A DNA stretch of 33,797 nt, from contig JAJZAR010000003.1 in assembly GCA_021799315.1 (NCBI GenBank), forward strand, positions 1-33,797, read 5' to 3'. The DNA comes from Thermoplasmata archaeon (GTDB taxonomy: Archaea; Thermoplasmatota; Thermoplasmata; Thermoplasmatales; Thermoplasmataceae). The notes below the pieces were generated by a model. It did not search any database. It saw only the letters and a list, made by a program, of their open reading frames with translations, and was not told where the DNA came from. Each line of letters starts with the position of its first letter. Within the stretch, counting starts at the first letter, position 1. Of the stretch, positions 8,404 to 15,998 are shown in pieces. A program made the position numbers and the translations under genes.

Positions 8404-9561
8404 ATGAGTGACGTAAAAAACAATAATGAAAGTGACTTGAGAAAGGGTTTAGAGGGAGTTATTGCCGCAGAGACCAAGATTGGTTATGTTAATGGCACTG
8501 AGGGCAAATTGTTTTATGGCGGGTATGAAATACAGACTCTTGCTGAACAGAGCAACTATGAGGAGGTTTCTTATCTTCTCCTCCATGGAAAGCTTCCTGA
8601 CAGAAATGAATATGAAAAATACTGCAAGGCTCTGAAAGAAAAAGCAACTATTTCGAAGAATGTTGAGAAAATCATAGAAGAAATGGCTGGGAAGGTTCAT
8701 CCCATGTCCATACTGAGAACAGCGGTGTCTTACTTATCAGTAGAAGATAAAAGAGAGTCGGAGTCAGCCCTCGATGCGCAGAAAGAGATGGGGGAATCCC
8801 TTATTGCTAAAATGCCTACAATAGTGGCTGCTATTCAAAGGGCTGATCAGGGTAAGGACATAATAAAACCTGATCCTGATTTGAATTATGCGACAAATTT
8901 TTATCATATGGCTCTGGGAAAAAATCCAGACCCAATTGAGAGCAAGATAATGGATACGGCTCTCATCGTTCATGCAGATCATGGAATGAATGCCTCGACA
9001 TTTTCTGCCATGGTAACAATTTCAACAATGGCAGATATGTATTCAGCCATTACATCAGCCATAAGCACACTGAAAGGTCCTCTTCATGGAGGAGCCAATG
9101 AACGTGCACTCAAGATGTTGCAATCTATGGGTTCTCCAGAAAATGTTGAAAAGAAATTGAGTGAGATGCACGAAAATGGAGAAAGGGTTATGGGATTTGG
9201 TCATAGAGTTTATAAAGTATATGACCCAAGAGCCAAGATACTTAAAAAATTTGCAGAATATTTCGGTGACAGAAGAAAGGATAAACTGTTCGCCACAGCC
9301 ATGAAAACAGAAGAACTCATGATAAACAAGTATGGAGAAAGAGGAATATTTCCAAATGTTGATTTCTATTCAGGCATAATTTACGATTCTCTGGGGTTCA
9401 GCACTGACCTATTTACTCCAATATTCGCAGTTGCCAGAATATCAGGATGGGTTGCGAGGTCTCTTGAATATGCCTCCAATAATAGACTTTTCAGGCCAAA
9501 GGCGAACTATATTGGAGACAGGGGTCCGTTGAAATACGTGGCCATACAGGACAGGGAGTAA
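8404..9561 (+). CDS. gltA: Citrate synthase
   Basis: Condenses oxaloacetate and acetyl-CoA to citrate, entry step of the TCA cycle. The 385-residue length is that of short archaeal and Gram-positive enzymes. Visible motifs are the N-terminal LFYGGYEIQTLAEQSNYEEVSYLLLHGKLP, the substrate-binding HGGANERALKML, MGFGHRVYKVYDPRA with its catalytic-region histidine, and the NVDFYSG aspartate. The start ATG 8404 is preceded by a Shine-Dalgarno-like AGGTGAT at 8391-8397, better placed than the upstream in-frame TTG at 8398. A methylcitrate synthase role cannot be excluded from sequence alone. The stop codon overlaps the start of nob1 (TAATG), so the two are co-translated. Confidence 0.93.
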   Translation: MSDVKNNNESDLRKGLEGVIAAETKIGYVNGTEGKLFYGGYEIQTLAEQSNYEEVSYLLLHGKLPDRNEYEKYCKALKEKATISKNVEKIIEEMAGKVHPMSILRTAVSYLSVEDKRESESALDAQKEMGESLIAKMPTIVAAIQRADQGKDIIKPDPDLNYATNFYHMALGKNPDPIESKIMDTALIVHADHGMNASTFSAMVTISTMADMYSAITSAISTLKGPLHGGANERALKMLQSMGSPENVEKKLSEMHENGERVMGFGHRVYKVYDPRAKILKKFAEYFGDRRKDKLFATAMKTEELMINKYGERGIFPNVDFYSGIIYDSLGFSTDLFTPIFAVARISGWVARSLEYASNNRLFRPKANYIGDRGPLKYVAIQDRE

Positions 9562-10070
9562 TGCCTGAGGAAATCTCGTCTAAAGAGTCTTCTACCACCA
9601 TTTTTGTTCCGGATACATCTGCCATACTTACTGGAAAGATAGACATCTATTCTTTAAATTCCATTGTACCAGAAAGTGTGTTGAACGAAATAAGGAAAGG
9701 TAAAGAAAGCAGAATTTACAATGACGGTTTACACATTTTAAAAACTGCAACACCCACGCATCAATCGGTAGAGATTGTCCGAGAAGCTGCGAAATCATCT
9801 GGTGATATTAGTTTTCTAAGTTCGACTGATATAGATGTTATAGCAATAGCCCTTGAAGTCAAAGGAGTAATACTCAGCGATGATTATTCACTTCAAAACG
9901 TAGCATCCAAATTGAATATTGCGTTCAAACCTTGTGGCCTAAAAGGGATTGAAAAACAAATAAAGTGGGAATTCAGATGCAAGGCTTGCGGCCTAAGGAG
10001 AAGGGAAAGAGTGGAATTCTGCCCCGTGTGTGGACATGTAATGACAAGATATCCAGTACAGAAACAATGA
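9561..10070 (+). CDS. nob1: Ribosome-maturation endonuclease Nob1
   Basis: Nob1 makes the final cut at the 3' end of 16S rRNA during small-subunit maturation. The 169-residue protein has a PIN nuclease domain with acidic residues at D18 (FVPDTSAIL), D90/D92 (STDIDVIAIAL) and D107/D108 (ILSDDYSLQNVA). A C-terminal zinc ribbon follows, with C140-x2-C143 and C154-x2-C157. This PIN plus ribbon order and size match archaeal Nob1. Translation is coupled to citrate synthase through a TAATG overlap, an odd pairing of metabolic and ribosome-assembly genes. The following 42 nt to the convergent pth2 end contain a short T run that may terminate transcription. Confidence 0.92.
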   Translation: MPEEISSKESSTTIFVPDTSAILTGKIDIYSLNSIVPESVLNEIRKGKESRIYNDGLHILKTATPTHQSVEIVREAAKSSGDISFLSSTDIDVIAIALEVKGVILSDDYSLQNVASKLNIAFKPCGLKGIEKQIKWEFRCKACGLRRRERVEFCPVCGHVMTRYPVQKQ

Positions 10071-10112
10071 TCAATATTTTTGCTCCCAACATGTGGAGAT
10101 ATATAGCTAATT

Positions 10113-10472
10113 TCAGAGTAAGGGGTATTTCTGGGTTATCTGGTCAATAATGGATTCTTCTGCCGGACCTATACCTATACATGTAACGCTGCCTGGCTCC
10201 ACCTGAGTAAAACCTGCATCTGATATTACAGATGTGAATAATCCAAGAATCTCGCTTTCGCCTTTTAATCTCATGAGTTCATCTTTGTTCGCTAAGCGTA
10301 TAACAACCTTTTTCTGACCTGAACTTTCCCAGTGTTTGAAAGCTTTCTTGTCGTGCTTCTCTGCCCACAGAGCACAATTAACAGCGGCATGGGATGCCTG
10401 TGCGGCAATTTTACCCTTTCCCATATCGAGATCCTTTCTCACACCAATAACGAGTTTATATTCATCTACCAT
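10113..10472 (-). CDS. pth2: Peptidyl-tRNA hydrolase Pth2
   Basis: Releases tRNA from prematurely dropped peptidyl-tRNA. At 119 residues it has the usual archaeal Pth2 length. Motifs are YKLVIGVRKDLDMGKGKIAAQASHAA, with the catalytic lysine and the conserved GKxAAQxSHA helix, ISDAGFTQVEPGSVTCIGIGPAE, and the final IDQITQKYPLL. It overlaps the end of carS by 7 nt, so it is the last gene of a three-gene minus-strand operon. Confidence 0.95.
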   Translation of the reverse strand: MVDEYKLVIGVRKDLDMGKGKIAAQASHAAVNCALWAEKHDKKAFKHWESSGQKKVVIRLANKDELMRLKGESEILGLFTSVISDAGFTQVEPGSVTCIGIGPAEESIIDQITQKYPLL

Positions 10473-11020
10473 GGGACATCCTTCCTGTGCATTTTGTAAG
10501 CGAGTATGTTCACCCCTCTGTGAAGAAAGGGCGTTACTGCCAGAATGATCACAATATCTATAAAATTGCCGTAAAGGGTAAAAAAGAAATGCGGTTCAGC
10601 GAGCCATAGAAAAATAAATGCAAATATTACAAATGGCCACATGTCCAGAAGGTTCCCTCTCTGGCCACGTTTCATGTTGATTCTTCGCTTTATGAAGGAG
10701 CCGATCATATCTCCTGTAAGAGAGCCCCATGCCAGAAAGAGAGAGACAAATATCAACGTCTCGAATTTATAACCACTGATAGCGAAGTGAGTGAAGTTCA
10801 TAATTTCCAGGATGATGAAACCGATAATTGTTCCTATGGCAATTCCACCTATATACCCGCTAATGGTCTTCCCATCTCCAAAAATTCTCTTTCCGTCGAA
10901 AAAATTTTTCCCAAAATCAACTTTTCCATAACCTCCAGTTATCACTGCGCCAGGGTTTGCAACCAGCGCTGGAATGAAGGCTAGAAGGCCTCCTATGATA
11001 CTAAATATCAGAACTTGCAT
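10466..11020 (-). CDS. carS: CDP-archaeol synthase
   Basis: Transfers CMP from CTP to 2,3-digeranylgeranylglyceryl phosphate in archaeal ether-lipid synthesis. The 184-residue membrane protein has about five hydrophobic segments and the conserved cytoplasmic loop FDGKRIFGDGKTISGYIGG. A second motif is SLTGDMIGSFIKRRINMKRGQRGNLLDMWPF, as in the DUF46/CarS family. It overlaps the upstream HTH-CBS gene by 20 nt and the downstream pth2 by 7 nt, so all three are translated from one message. Confidence 0.93.
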   Translation of the reverse strand: MQVLIFSIIGGLLAFIPALVANPGAVITGGYGKVDFGKNFFDGKRIFGDGKTISGYIGGIAIGTIIGFIILEIMNFTHFAISGYKFETLIFVSLFLAWGSLTGDMIGSFIKRRINMKRGQRGNLLDMWPFVIFAFIFLWLAEPHFFFTLYGNFIDIVIILAVTPFLHRGVNILAYKMHRKDVPW

Positions 11021-11591
11021 AGGTTTCTACAGCCTTCAGTATGTCTGCCTTAGTTATTATTCCTTTCAAGACCAACTGATCCATCACGAGAACAGCGTTG
11101 GAGAAACGTAGTATGGGATAAATTGTGGAAATAGGTGTCATTGTTGGTACCTGAGGTAGGAGAGGCCCCATGATTTTGTTCACTATCATTCTCTTCAGAG
11201 ACTCCGGTGAAATCCCTTTCATGAGATACTCATTTACCTCTGCCTCTCCCAATGTGCCTATTACGTGATTTTCAGAGTTGAGAACCGGCATCTGCGAAAT
11301 GCCGAGTTTTTTAAGCGTTTCCATACACGTTATTATTGAGTCTGTGGCTCTGCATGTTATAACATTAGTTGTCATGATTTCCTTTGCTTCAAGATCTAGC
11401 TGATCAGTTTTTTTAGTGTGTGTTTGAAGATAATTGTAAATTTTTCTTATGTTTTCATAAGTTGGGTTAATATCACCCTTTTCCAATCTTGCAATGTATG
11501 ACTGACTTACACCACATACTGTTGCCACTTCTTTCTGACTTATGCCAAGAGATTTTCTCATCTTCGAAATGTCTTTCACTGAAGGAAGCAT
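11001..11591 (-). CDS. XRE-type HTH regulator with CBS-domain pair
   Basis: The 196-residue protein joins a helix-turn-helix at residues 7-58 (ISKMRKSLGISQKEVATVCG, VSQSYIARLEKGDINPTYEN) to two CBS repeats. The repeats are at about 68-125 (AKEIMTTNVITCRATDS … ISQMPVLNSENHVIG) and 135-192 (VNKIMGPLLPQVPTMTPIS … LVLKGIITKADIL). CBS pairs bind adenine nucleotides or S-adenosylmethionine, so it is likely a transcription factor responsive to energy or methyl status. It is the first gene of an operon with carS and pth2. Such HTH-CBS proteins are widespread in archaea, but their targets are mostly unknown. Confidence 0.9.
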   Translation of the reverse strand: MLPSVKDISKMRKSLGISQKEVATVCGVSQSYIARLEKGDINPTYENIRKIYNYLQTHTKKTDQLDLEAKEIMTTNVITCRATDSIITCMETLKKLGISQMPVLNSENHVIGTLGEAEVNEYLMKGISPESLKRMIVNKIMGPLLPQVPTMTPISTIYPILRFSNAVLVMDQLVLKGIITKADILKAVETYASSDI

Positions 11592-11927
11592 GGCAGATTA
11601 TGTCTTAATAGGTAATATTATTATTGATAAAATGTGCATAGATTATAACTCTTAGTAATTATTGACAATGCATTACCATTTATTAATAAAAGATATGAAG
11701 GTTGAGCCATGAATTGTGACAGTGCAGAAGTGCTCCGATGAAGTGGGCACGTTGAGAATTTATGGTATGACTATAATCTGGAAGCCTAGAGAAATTTCAC
11801 ATAAATAATGAAAAGTGATTGAAAAATAAGGAAATTTTTCAAGGAATGCTAATGTGATAGTTGACTGGCATCCCTTAAGAAAAAGTTATTAACGGTTTTT
11901 ATATCCACATGGACCGAGTGGTACTTA
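11592..11927. other. Divergent intergenic region with promoters
   Basis: The 336-nt gap separates the HTH-CBS gene (minus) from the S19e operon (plus). It holds the S19e TATA box (11897-11904), an AT-rich part near 11600-11700 that should contain the other promoter, and a small hairpin at 11730-11750. A TATA-like TTTATTAATAAAA at 11679-11691 precedes that hairpin, so a short non-coding transcript is conceivable. No protein gene is seen. Confidence 0.4.
11897..11904 (+). promoter_or_regulatory. TATA box of the S19e operon
   Basis: TTTTATAT is centred about 27 nt before the S19e ATG at 11928. This predicts a leaderless mRNA for the first gene of the five-gene translation operon. Confidence 0.6.
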
Positions 11928-12380
11928 ATGGTCAATGTTAGAGATGTTCCTGCCGATCTCCTTATAGAGAAACTTAAGGAGGAATTGAGCAAGGATAAAA
12001 ATATTAAAATTCCTGAGTGGACAGAGTTCCTTAAATCAGGTTCCCATAGGGAAAAAAGCTGGTATCAGGAGGACTGGTATTTCAGAAGACTGGCATCAAC
12101 TCTCAGGAAAGTGTATCTTAGAGGAAATATTGGAATTCAGAGATTGAGCGAGGAATATGGCGGAAGAAAGGATAACGGATCCAAGCCATATCACCCAGTT
12201 GCCGGAAGTAGAAGCATAGTAAGAAATATGCTTAAGGAACTTGAGCAATTGAACCTTGTTGAGAAAAAGGAAACTGGTAGGTCCGTATCACCAAAGGGTG
12301 TATCTCTACTTCAGAAAGCATCCAGAAGTGTAATGGAAAGTTTGCTGGAAAAAAATCCTGAGCTTAAAAAATATCTGTAG
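11928..12380 (+). CDS. rps19e: Ribosomal protein S19e
   Basis: Small-subunit protein found in archaea and eukaryotes. The 150-residue sequence follows the family closely: VRDVPADLLIEKLKEELSKD, IKIPEWTEFLKSGSHREK, WYFRRLASTLRKVYLRGNIGI, RLSEEYGGRKDNGSKPYHPV, SIVRNMLKELEQLNLVEK and GRSVSPKGVSLLQKAS. It starts at ATG 11928 just where a leaderless transcript would begin. The pdcd5 gene follows after 11 nt. Confidence 0.96.
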   Translation: MVNVRDVPADLLIEKLKEELSKDKNIKIPEWTEFLKSGSHREKSWYQEDWYFRRLASTLRKVYLRGNIGIQRLSEEYGGRKDNGSKPYHPVAGSRSIVRNMLKELEQLNLVEKKETGRSVSPKGVSLLQKASRSVMESLLEKNPELKKYL

Positions 12381-12391
12381 GTGATGAAGAT

Positions 12392-12736
12392 TTGGATTCC
12401 GACAAAGAACTTGAGGAGATCAGAAGACGACGAATGGAGGAGATGCAGAGGTCTCAGGGTCAGGAAAGAGCGGATGAAGAACAACAGAGAGCAGCTCAGG
12501 AAGCTGAGAAAGCAAAGAAACAGCAGATACTGAGACAGATTCTTGATATTGCAGCTAGAGAGAGGCTGGCCAACGTAAGGCTGGTCCGCCCTGATCTCGC
12601 TGAGAATGTGGAGAATCAGCTGATACAATTGTACAGCATGGGAAGAATTAACAGAATAATAACTGAGGAAGAAATAAAACAGATTCTGGGGAGAATGACT
12701 GAAACCAAAAGAGAGACCCACATAGAGAGGAGATGA
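12392..12736 (+). CDS. PDCD5/TFAR19-family DNA-binding protein
   Basis: This 114-residue basic helical protein matches the archaeal homologues of human PDCD5. It starts DSDKELEEIRRRRMEEMQRS, has a central charged helix (EEQQRAAQEAEKAKKQQILRQ) and the core ILDIAARERLANVRLVRPD, then VENQLIQLYSMGRI and ITEEEIKQIL. Its cellular role in archaea is unsettled, though it is almost always beside S19e or L39e, suggesting a link to ribosomes. The start is a TTG at 12392, preceded by AGGTGAT at 12379-12385, a good Shine-Dalgarno at correct spacing; no in-frame ATG exists upstream. Confidence 0.93.
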   Translation: MDSDKELEEIRRRRMEEMQRSQGQERADEEQQRAAQEAEKAKKQQILRQILDIAARERLANVRLVRPDLAENVENQLIQLYSMGRINRIITEEEIKQILGRMTETKRETHIERR

Positions 12737-12738
12737 AA

Positions 12739-12894
12739 ATGAGTAGAAATAAAGAAACGGCAAGGAAAATAAGATTGATGAAGAGAATAAATGAGAACAG
12801 GAGAGTTCCAGGATGGGTCATAATGAGAACCGACAGAAAAGTCACTCAAAACCCAAACAGAAGAAACTGGAGAAAGAATAATCTTAAACTTTGA
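12739..12894 (+). CDS. rpl39e: Ribosomal protein L39e
   Basis: A 51-residue protein, the standard L39e length, found by reading between pdcd5 and L31e. It begins MSRNKETARKIRLMKRINEN, continues RRVPGWVIMRTDRKV and ends NPNRRNWRKNNLKL, with the conserved PxWxxxRT and the NxxRRxWRxxxL tail that lines the peptide exit tunnel. A GGAGATG sequence overlapping the pdcd5 stop serves as ribosome-binding site. The gap to pdcd5 is 2 nt and to L31e is 11 nt, so it is an internal operon gene. Confidence 0.96.
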   Translation: MSRNKETARKIRLMKRINENRRVPGWVIMRTDRKVTQNPNRRNWRKNNLKL

Positions 12895-12905
12895 AGGTGA
12901 AATAA

Positions 12906-13175
12906 ATGGCAGGAGAAGAATTATCAAATGAACTATTAATGAATATACCACTAAGGAAAGCCTTTAACAGTTCCAAGAGAAGAAGAGCTGACACAGCTAT
13001 GAAGATAGTCAAGGAAACTGTATCTAAATTTACAAAATCAGATCTTGAAAAAGTATGGGTAGACAGTAAGATAAATGAAGAGATATGGAAGAGAGGAAGA
13101 TTCAAAATTCCTTCTCATATTCAGGTTAAAGTTTTAAAACTACAAAATGATGAAATAGAAGTACTGATGCCATAA
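12906..13175 (+). CDS. rpl31e: Ribosomal protein L31e
   Basis: Large-subunit protein located around the exit tunnel. The 89-residue sequence shows the family pattern: MNIPLRKAFNSSKRRRADTA, MKIVKETVSKFTKSD, VWVDSKINEEIWKRGRFKIP and HIQVKVLKL. AGGTGA lies just upstream of the ATG. The stop codon abuts the start of the aIF6 gene directly, a tight coupling seen in many archaea (L39e-L31e-aIF6). Confidence 0.95.
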   Translation: MAGEELSNELLMNIPLRKAFNSSKRRRADTAMKIVKETVSKFTKSDLEKVWVDSKINEEIWKRGRFKIPSHIQVKVLKLQNDEIEVLMP

Positions 13176-13829
13176 ATGATAAGAAAATTATCTCTTTTTG
13201 AGAGCAACTTTGTGGGTCTGTATTTAAGAACTTGGGATGATGTTGTTATCGTTCCCAAAAATTTAGAGGAGGAACAGGCAACAATCATTCAGGAGACACT
13301 TGGTGTGAATCTGATCAGAAGTAGCATGGACCCTTCTGGCATGTATGGCGTATTTTCTGTGATGAATTCCAGAGGGCTTATCCTGAGTGGAATTTATGGT
13401 GGGAAAAAAACAGATTACGATATAGGAAACAGGGAAGTGCTCTACCTGAAAGACCACATAAATGCAGTCGGAAATGATATTATTGCAAATGATCACGCTG
13501 CTATGGTGCATGAAGATTATGGAAAACGCAGTGTTGAAAAGATTTCAGATGTACTTGGTGTGGAAACAGTTAGGGGTAGAATAGGCGGTTTCAATACTGT
13601 GGGCTCTGTGAGCGTAGTAACATCAAAGGGTATGATAGTAAATCCTGAAACCAGCGATGATGAGATAGAAATTCTGAAAGACCTTTTTAAGGTGCCAGTG
13701 AAGCTAGGGACTTCAAATTTCGGAAGTCCTATGGTGGGATCGGGTATTGTCGCTAATAAAAACGGAGTTCTTGTAGGAGAAGATACAACATCCATAGAAT
13801 TAACCGCTATTGATGATGTTTTATCCTGA
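13176..13829 (+). CDS. eif6: Translation initiation factor aIF6
   Basis: Anti-association factor that binds the large ribosomal subunit and keeps it from joining the small subunit too early. The 217 residues show the five-fold repeated β-α fold of IF6: FESNFVGLYLRTWDDVVIVP, NLIRSSMDPSGMYGVFSVMN, GNDIIANDHAAMVHEDY, GRIGGFNTVGSVSVVTSKG and SNFGSPMVGSGIVANKNG, with a pattern of NxxG turns. It immediately follows L31e without a gap. The gene that often comes next in archaea (L18ae/LX) is absent; instead the convergent pyrE ends 1 nt away, so this is the operon end. Confidence 0.96.
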   Translation: MIRKLSLFESNFVGLYLRTWDDVVIVPKNLEEEQATIIQETLGVNLIRSSMDPSGMYGVFSVMNSRGLILSGIYGGKKTDYDIGNREVLYLKDHINAVGNDIIANDHAAMVHEDYGKRSVEKISDVLGVETVRGRIGGFNTVGSVSVVTSKGMIVNPETSDDEIEILKDLFKVPVKLGTSNFGSPMVGSGIVANKNGVLVGEDTTSIELTAIDDVLS

Positions 13830-13830
13830 T

Positions 13831-14328
13831 TCAAAAAATATCTTTTATTTTCAATAAAGATTTAAGTTCTACTCCATTTTCCCTTAGCAATTCTTTTCCC
13901 CCTTCTTCCCTATCAATAACCGTAATTGCTTCCTTAACAGTGCAATGATTTTCCCTCAATAACTTTACTGCTTTCAATAATGACCCTCCTGTGGTTACAA
14001 CATCTTCGATCAGAGTCACTACAGGTTTGTCCTCAGCATGCCCCACGAGAAGCTTTTTCATTCCATGGTTGGATTCTTTTCTAATTATTAAATAGGGTAT
14101 TTTCAGATCATATGCCAGTGCTACAACAATTGGAACCGCACCAAGTTCCACACCACCTACCACTTCGGGAGTTTGAATTTTCTTTATCTCCTTTATTATT
14201 TCCCTCATGATTTCGGACTTTGTACATGCATCCTTAATATCAGCATAATACTGTGATTTCTTGCCTGAGGTTAAGGTAAAATCACCTCTTTTCACTGCAT
14301 TTTCTCTTATCAACATATCTCTAAGCAT
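13831..14328 (-). CDS. pyrE: Orotate phosphoribosyltransferase
   Basis: Adds ribose 5-phosphate from PRPP to orotate in pyrimidine synthesis. Motifs include VKRGDFTLTSGKKSQYYADIKDA, VGGVELGAVPIVVALAY and the PRPP loop VVTLIEDVVTTGGSLLKAV. The open frame extends to 14361, but the extra 11 residues are coded by an AT-rich stretch (TTTTATTTTG, TTTATCATAT) that looks like the TATA box, so the start is placed at ATG 14328; ATG 14316 is also possible. Length is then 165 residues, normal for archaeal PyrE. pyrF lies 9 kb away, not in an operon with it. Confidence 0.94.
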   Translation of the reverse strand: MLRDMLIRENAVKRGDFTLTSGKKSQYYADIKDACTKSEIMREIIKEIKKIQTPEVVGGVELGAVPIVVALAYDLKIPYLIIRKESNHGMKKLLVGHAEDKPVVTLIEDVVTTGGSLLKAVKLLRENHCTVKEAITVIDREEGGKELLRENGVELKSLLKIKDIF

Positions 14329-14471
14329 GGGGAAGATAATATGATAAACAAAATAAAACATATGGTAGATTCAGATCCCTAGTTGAAGTCCACAATAATC
14401 CATAAGTAGTGACATATACTCTGCGATAATGATAGCAGAGAGATATTTAATTAATAAATACAAGAAATCTA

Positions 14472-14479
14472 TTTATATA
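14472..14479 (+). promoter_or_regulatory. TATA box of the surface-protein/ABC cassette
   Basis: TTTATATA is a near-consensus box A, centred 30 nt before an ATG at 14506. That ATG begins a nine-codon frame that stops just after an (AG)6 tract, ahead of the main reading frame in another phase. Confidence 0.55.
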
Positions 14480-14514
14480 AGTATGTGAATATAGTTATGA
14501 TTAATATGTATAAA

Positions 14515-14526
14515 AGAGAGAGAGAG
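14515..14526 (+). repeat. (AG)6 dinucleotide tract at the start of a surface-protein gene
   Basis: Six AG units follow the well-placed ATG at 14506. In the given sequence the frame ends at TAA 14533-14535 after nine codons. One more AG unit would join ATG 14506 to the downstream membrane-protein frame. The tract thus sits where length changes would switch the gene on or off, or where a sequencing slip would split it. Confidence 0.55.
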
Positions 14527-14551
14527 GATAAGTAAACAGAAGAGACAGCGT

Positions 14552-15124
14552 TTGTATCTGGAGCCAGAGACTTTGCTAGTGGGGTTTGTTGTGATTATGT
14601 TTGTTGGACTAAGTATTATGGGTGGCGTGAGTTATTTCTCAAATTCGCATTCAATATACCGGAGCAGTAATAGTGCTCACCCATTTATGAGTACAGGCCC
14701 AACCTGTCAAGGCAGCAAAATTTACTATGGAAATTCAGTATATTTGGAGATTAAAGGAAAGAATGTGTTCGGATGGACAATGGCTTGGGTTAGAGATACT
14801 TGGACATATGCATTTAACGCACAGGACGGTACATTTGTAATAGGAAGTAATACTTTCAATACGTTCACGAGTGGAAGTTCATGGCCGGATAGTGCATCCT
14901 TTAACGGTGCTCAAATATGTACATCTCAAAGTAAATTGGAAACAACTTTTAATACAGATCTCAGTTCACCTATTAACAGTTTAACTGGGACGTACTACCT
15001 AAAACTGGTGTCGGTTAGTGATACACAAATTAAGTTGTACGACGGATCAGAAGGAACTAAAACTTCAGTGAGCATTTCCCCTATATCAATTGGTTTTCCG
15101 ACTGATATTGATCTGTCTCTCTAA
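14552..15124 (+). CDS. Membrane-anchored surface protein of unknown function
   Basis: I do not recognise this 190-residue protein. It has one N-terminal hydrophobic helix (about residues 8-30, LLVGFVVIMFVGLSIMGGV). The remainder is a Ser/Thr/Asn-rich, aromatic-rich domain with two cysteines (TCQGSKIYYGNS, GAQICTSQ), probably β-rich and outside the cell. The start is uncertain. TTG 14552 is the first standard start in this frame; the frame is open back to 14501 with a basic stretch (KERERISKQKRQR) that would fit a cytoplasmic N-terminus, and ATG 14506 would reach it if the (AG)6 tract were one unit longer. It is the first gene of a four-gene set with an ABC transporter. Confidence 0.6.
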   Translation: MYLEPETLLVGFVVIMFVGLSIMGGVSYFSNSHSIYRSSNSAHPFMSTGPTCQGSKIYYGNSVYLEIKGKNVFGWTMAWVRDTWTYAFNAQDGTFVIGSNTFNTFTSGSSWPDSASFNGAQICTSQSKLETTFNTDLSSPINSLTGTYYLKLVSVSDTQIKLYDGSEGTKTSVSISPISIGFPTDIDLSL

Positions 15125-15143
15125 TCTAATTTATGTGTTGACT

Positions 15144-15995
15144 ATGAAAACTCCAATAAATAGCAAAAAGACAGGAAAGCAACAAATAAGGAAAATGTTC
15201 ATTAACAATATTTTGGTTATAATGTTAATCACATCTGGAGTCTCAATGTCTATATTCTCAGTAGGAGAGTACTATTTTGGGTCATATATTGAGTCTCCAT
15301 ATCACAATTCTATAGGAAATAAATCTACCTTTGTATACTATGGAATAATTCAAAGTTACATTAACAAAACAGATGGGACCACTTGCTGCTATGCCATGGG
15401 ACTGAACATATCCCATATAAATAACAATCAAAGAGTTATGTCAATGACTATTTATTTGATTAAGGACTTTGAGGATTTCAATGTATACAAATACCATAAT
15501 TTTCCATTTCGCGCGGGTGTAATTAAAAAAATTGGAACAAAAACAGCTAATCATGACACTTGGTTATACAAAAGTGTGAATGCAACCATATTTCCTTCTT
15601 CGAATGCTGTAAGAACAAAATTCTGGAATATGACAATAAATTCTACACCTTTACAATGCATGAACAATGTCTATGGTTTAGGCATTCCATACGTTTATGA
15701 CGTTCACTCATCACAACCGATCATAGGAAGTTACATGAAATATTCAAATTTTTATGTGCTTAAGGGTATATATCTTTCCACTACTATTGGAAATGAGTTC
15801 TTGAAGTATTTTAACCTGCCCGCATTAACAAATGATTCAGACTCCTGTTTTAACTTCGCTCTGGCGCACAGCAACACAGTCCCACCACAGAATTGGAAAG
15901 GTTGGTTTACTGAAGGCATAGGAAATGCCTTTCCTGTAAATGTTGCTTTGATAACCGTCGGTATCGTTGTATTTATACTTCGATACAGGAGATAA
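15144..15995 (+). CDS. Bitopic surface protein with two terminal helices, function unknown
   Basis: A 283-residue protein I do not recognise. A basic N-terminus (NSKKTGKQQIRK) is followed by a hydrophobic helix at about 20-42. A long outward domain has several N-x-S/T sequons (NKST, NKTDG, NISH, NATIF, NMTINST, NDSDS) and five cysteines, including a CC pair. A second helix at the very end (NVALITVGIVVFIL) has an RYRR tail. ATG 15144 is preferred because the longer frame from 15090 overlaps the previous gene. It lies 20 nt after that gene and 3 nt before the ABC ATPase, so it is probably handled by, or partnered with, the transporter. Confidence 0.65.
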   Translation: MKTPINSKKTGKQQIRKMFINNILVIMLITSGVSMSIFSVGEYYFGSYIESPYHNSIGNKSTFVYYGIIQSYINKTDGTTCCYAMGLNISHINNNQRVMSMTIYLIKDFEDFNVYKYHNFPFRAGVIKKIGTKTANHDTWLYKSVNATIFPSSNAVRTKFWNMTINSTPLQCMNNVYGLGIPYVYDVHSSQPIIGSYMKYSNFYVLKGIYLSTTIGNEFLKYFNLPALTNDSDSCFNFALAHSNTVPPQNWKGWFTEGIGNAFPVNVALITVGIVVFILRYRR

Positions 15996-15998
15996 CAC

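Noticed and set aside
12311..12951. Hydrophobic minus-strand frames over the S19e-L39e region
   Set aside because: They are antisense shadows of purine-rich ribosomal protein genes; the apparent membrane character comes from T-rich complement codons.
15090..15143. Extended N-terminus of the second surface protein
   Set aside because: The extra 18 codons overlap the previous gene, and the next ATG (15144) gives a normal basic start before the membrane helix.
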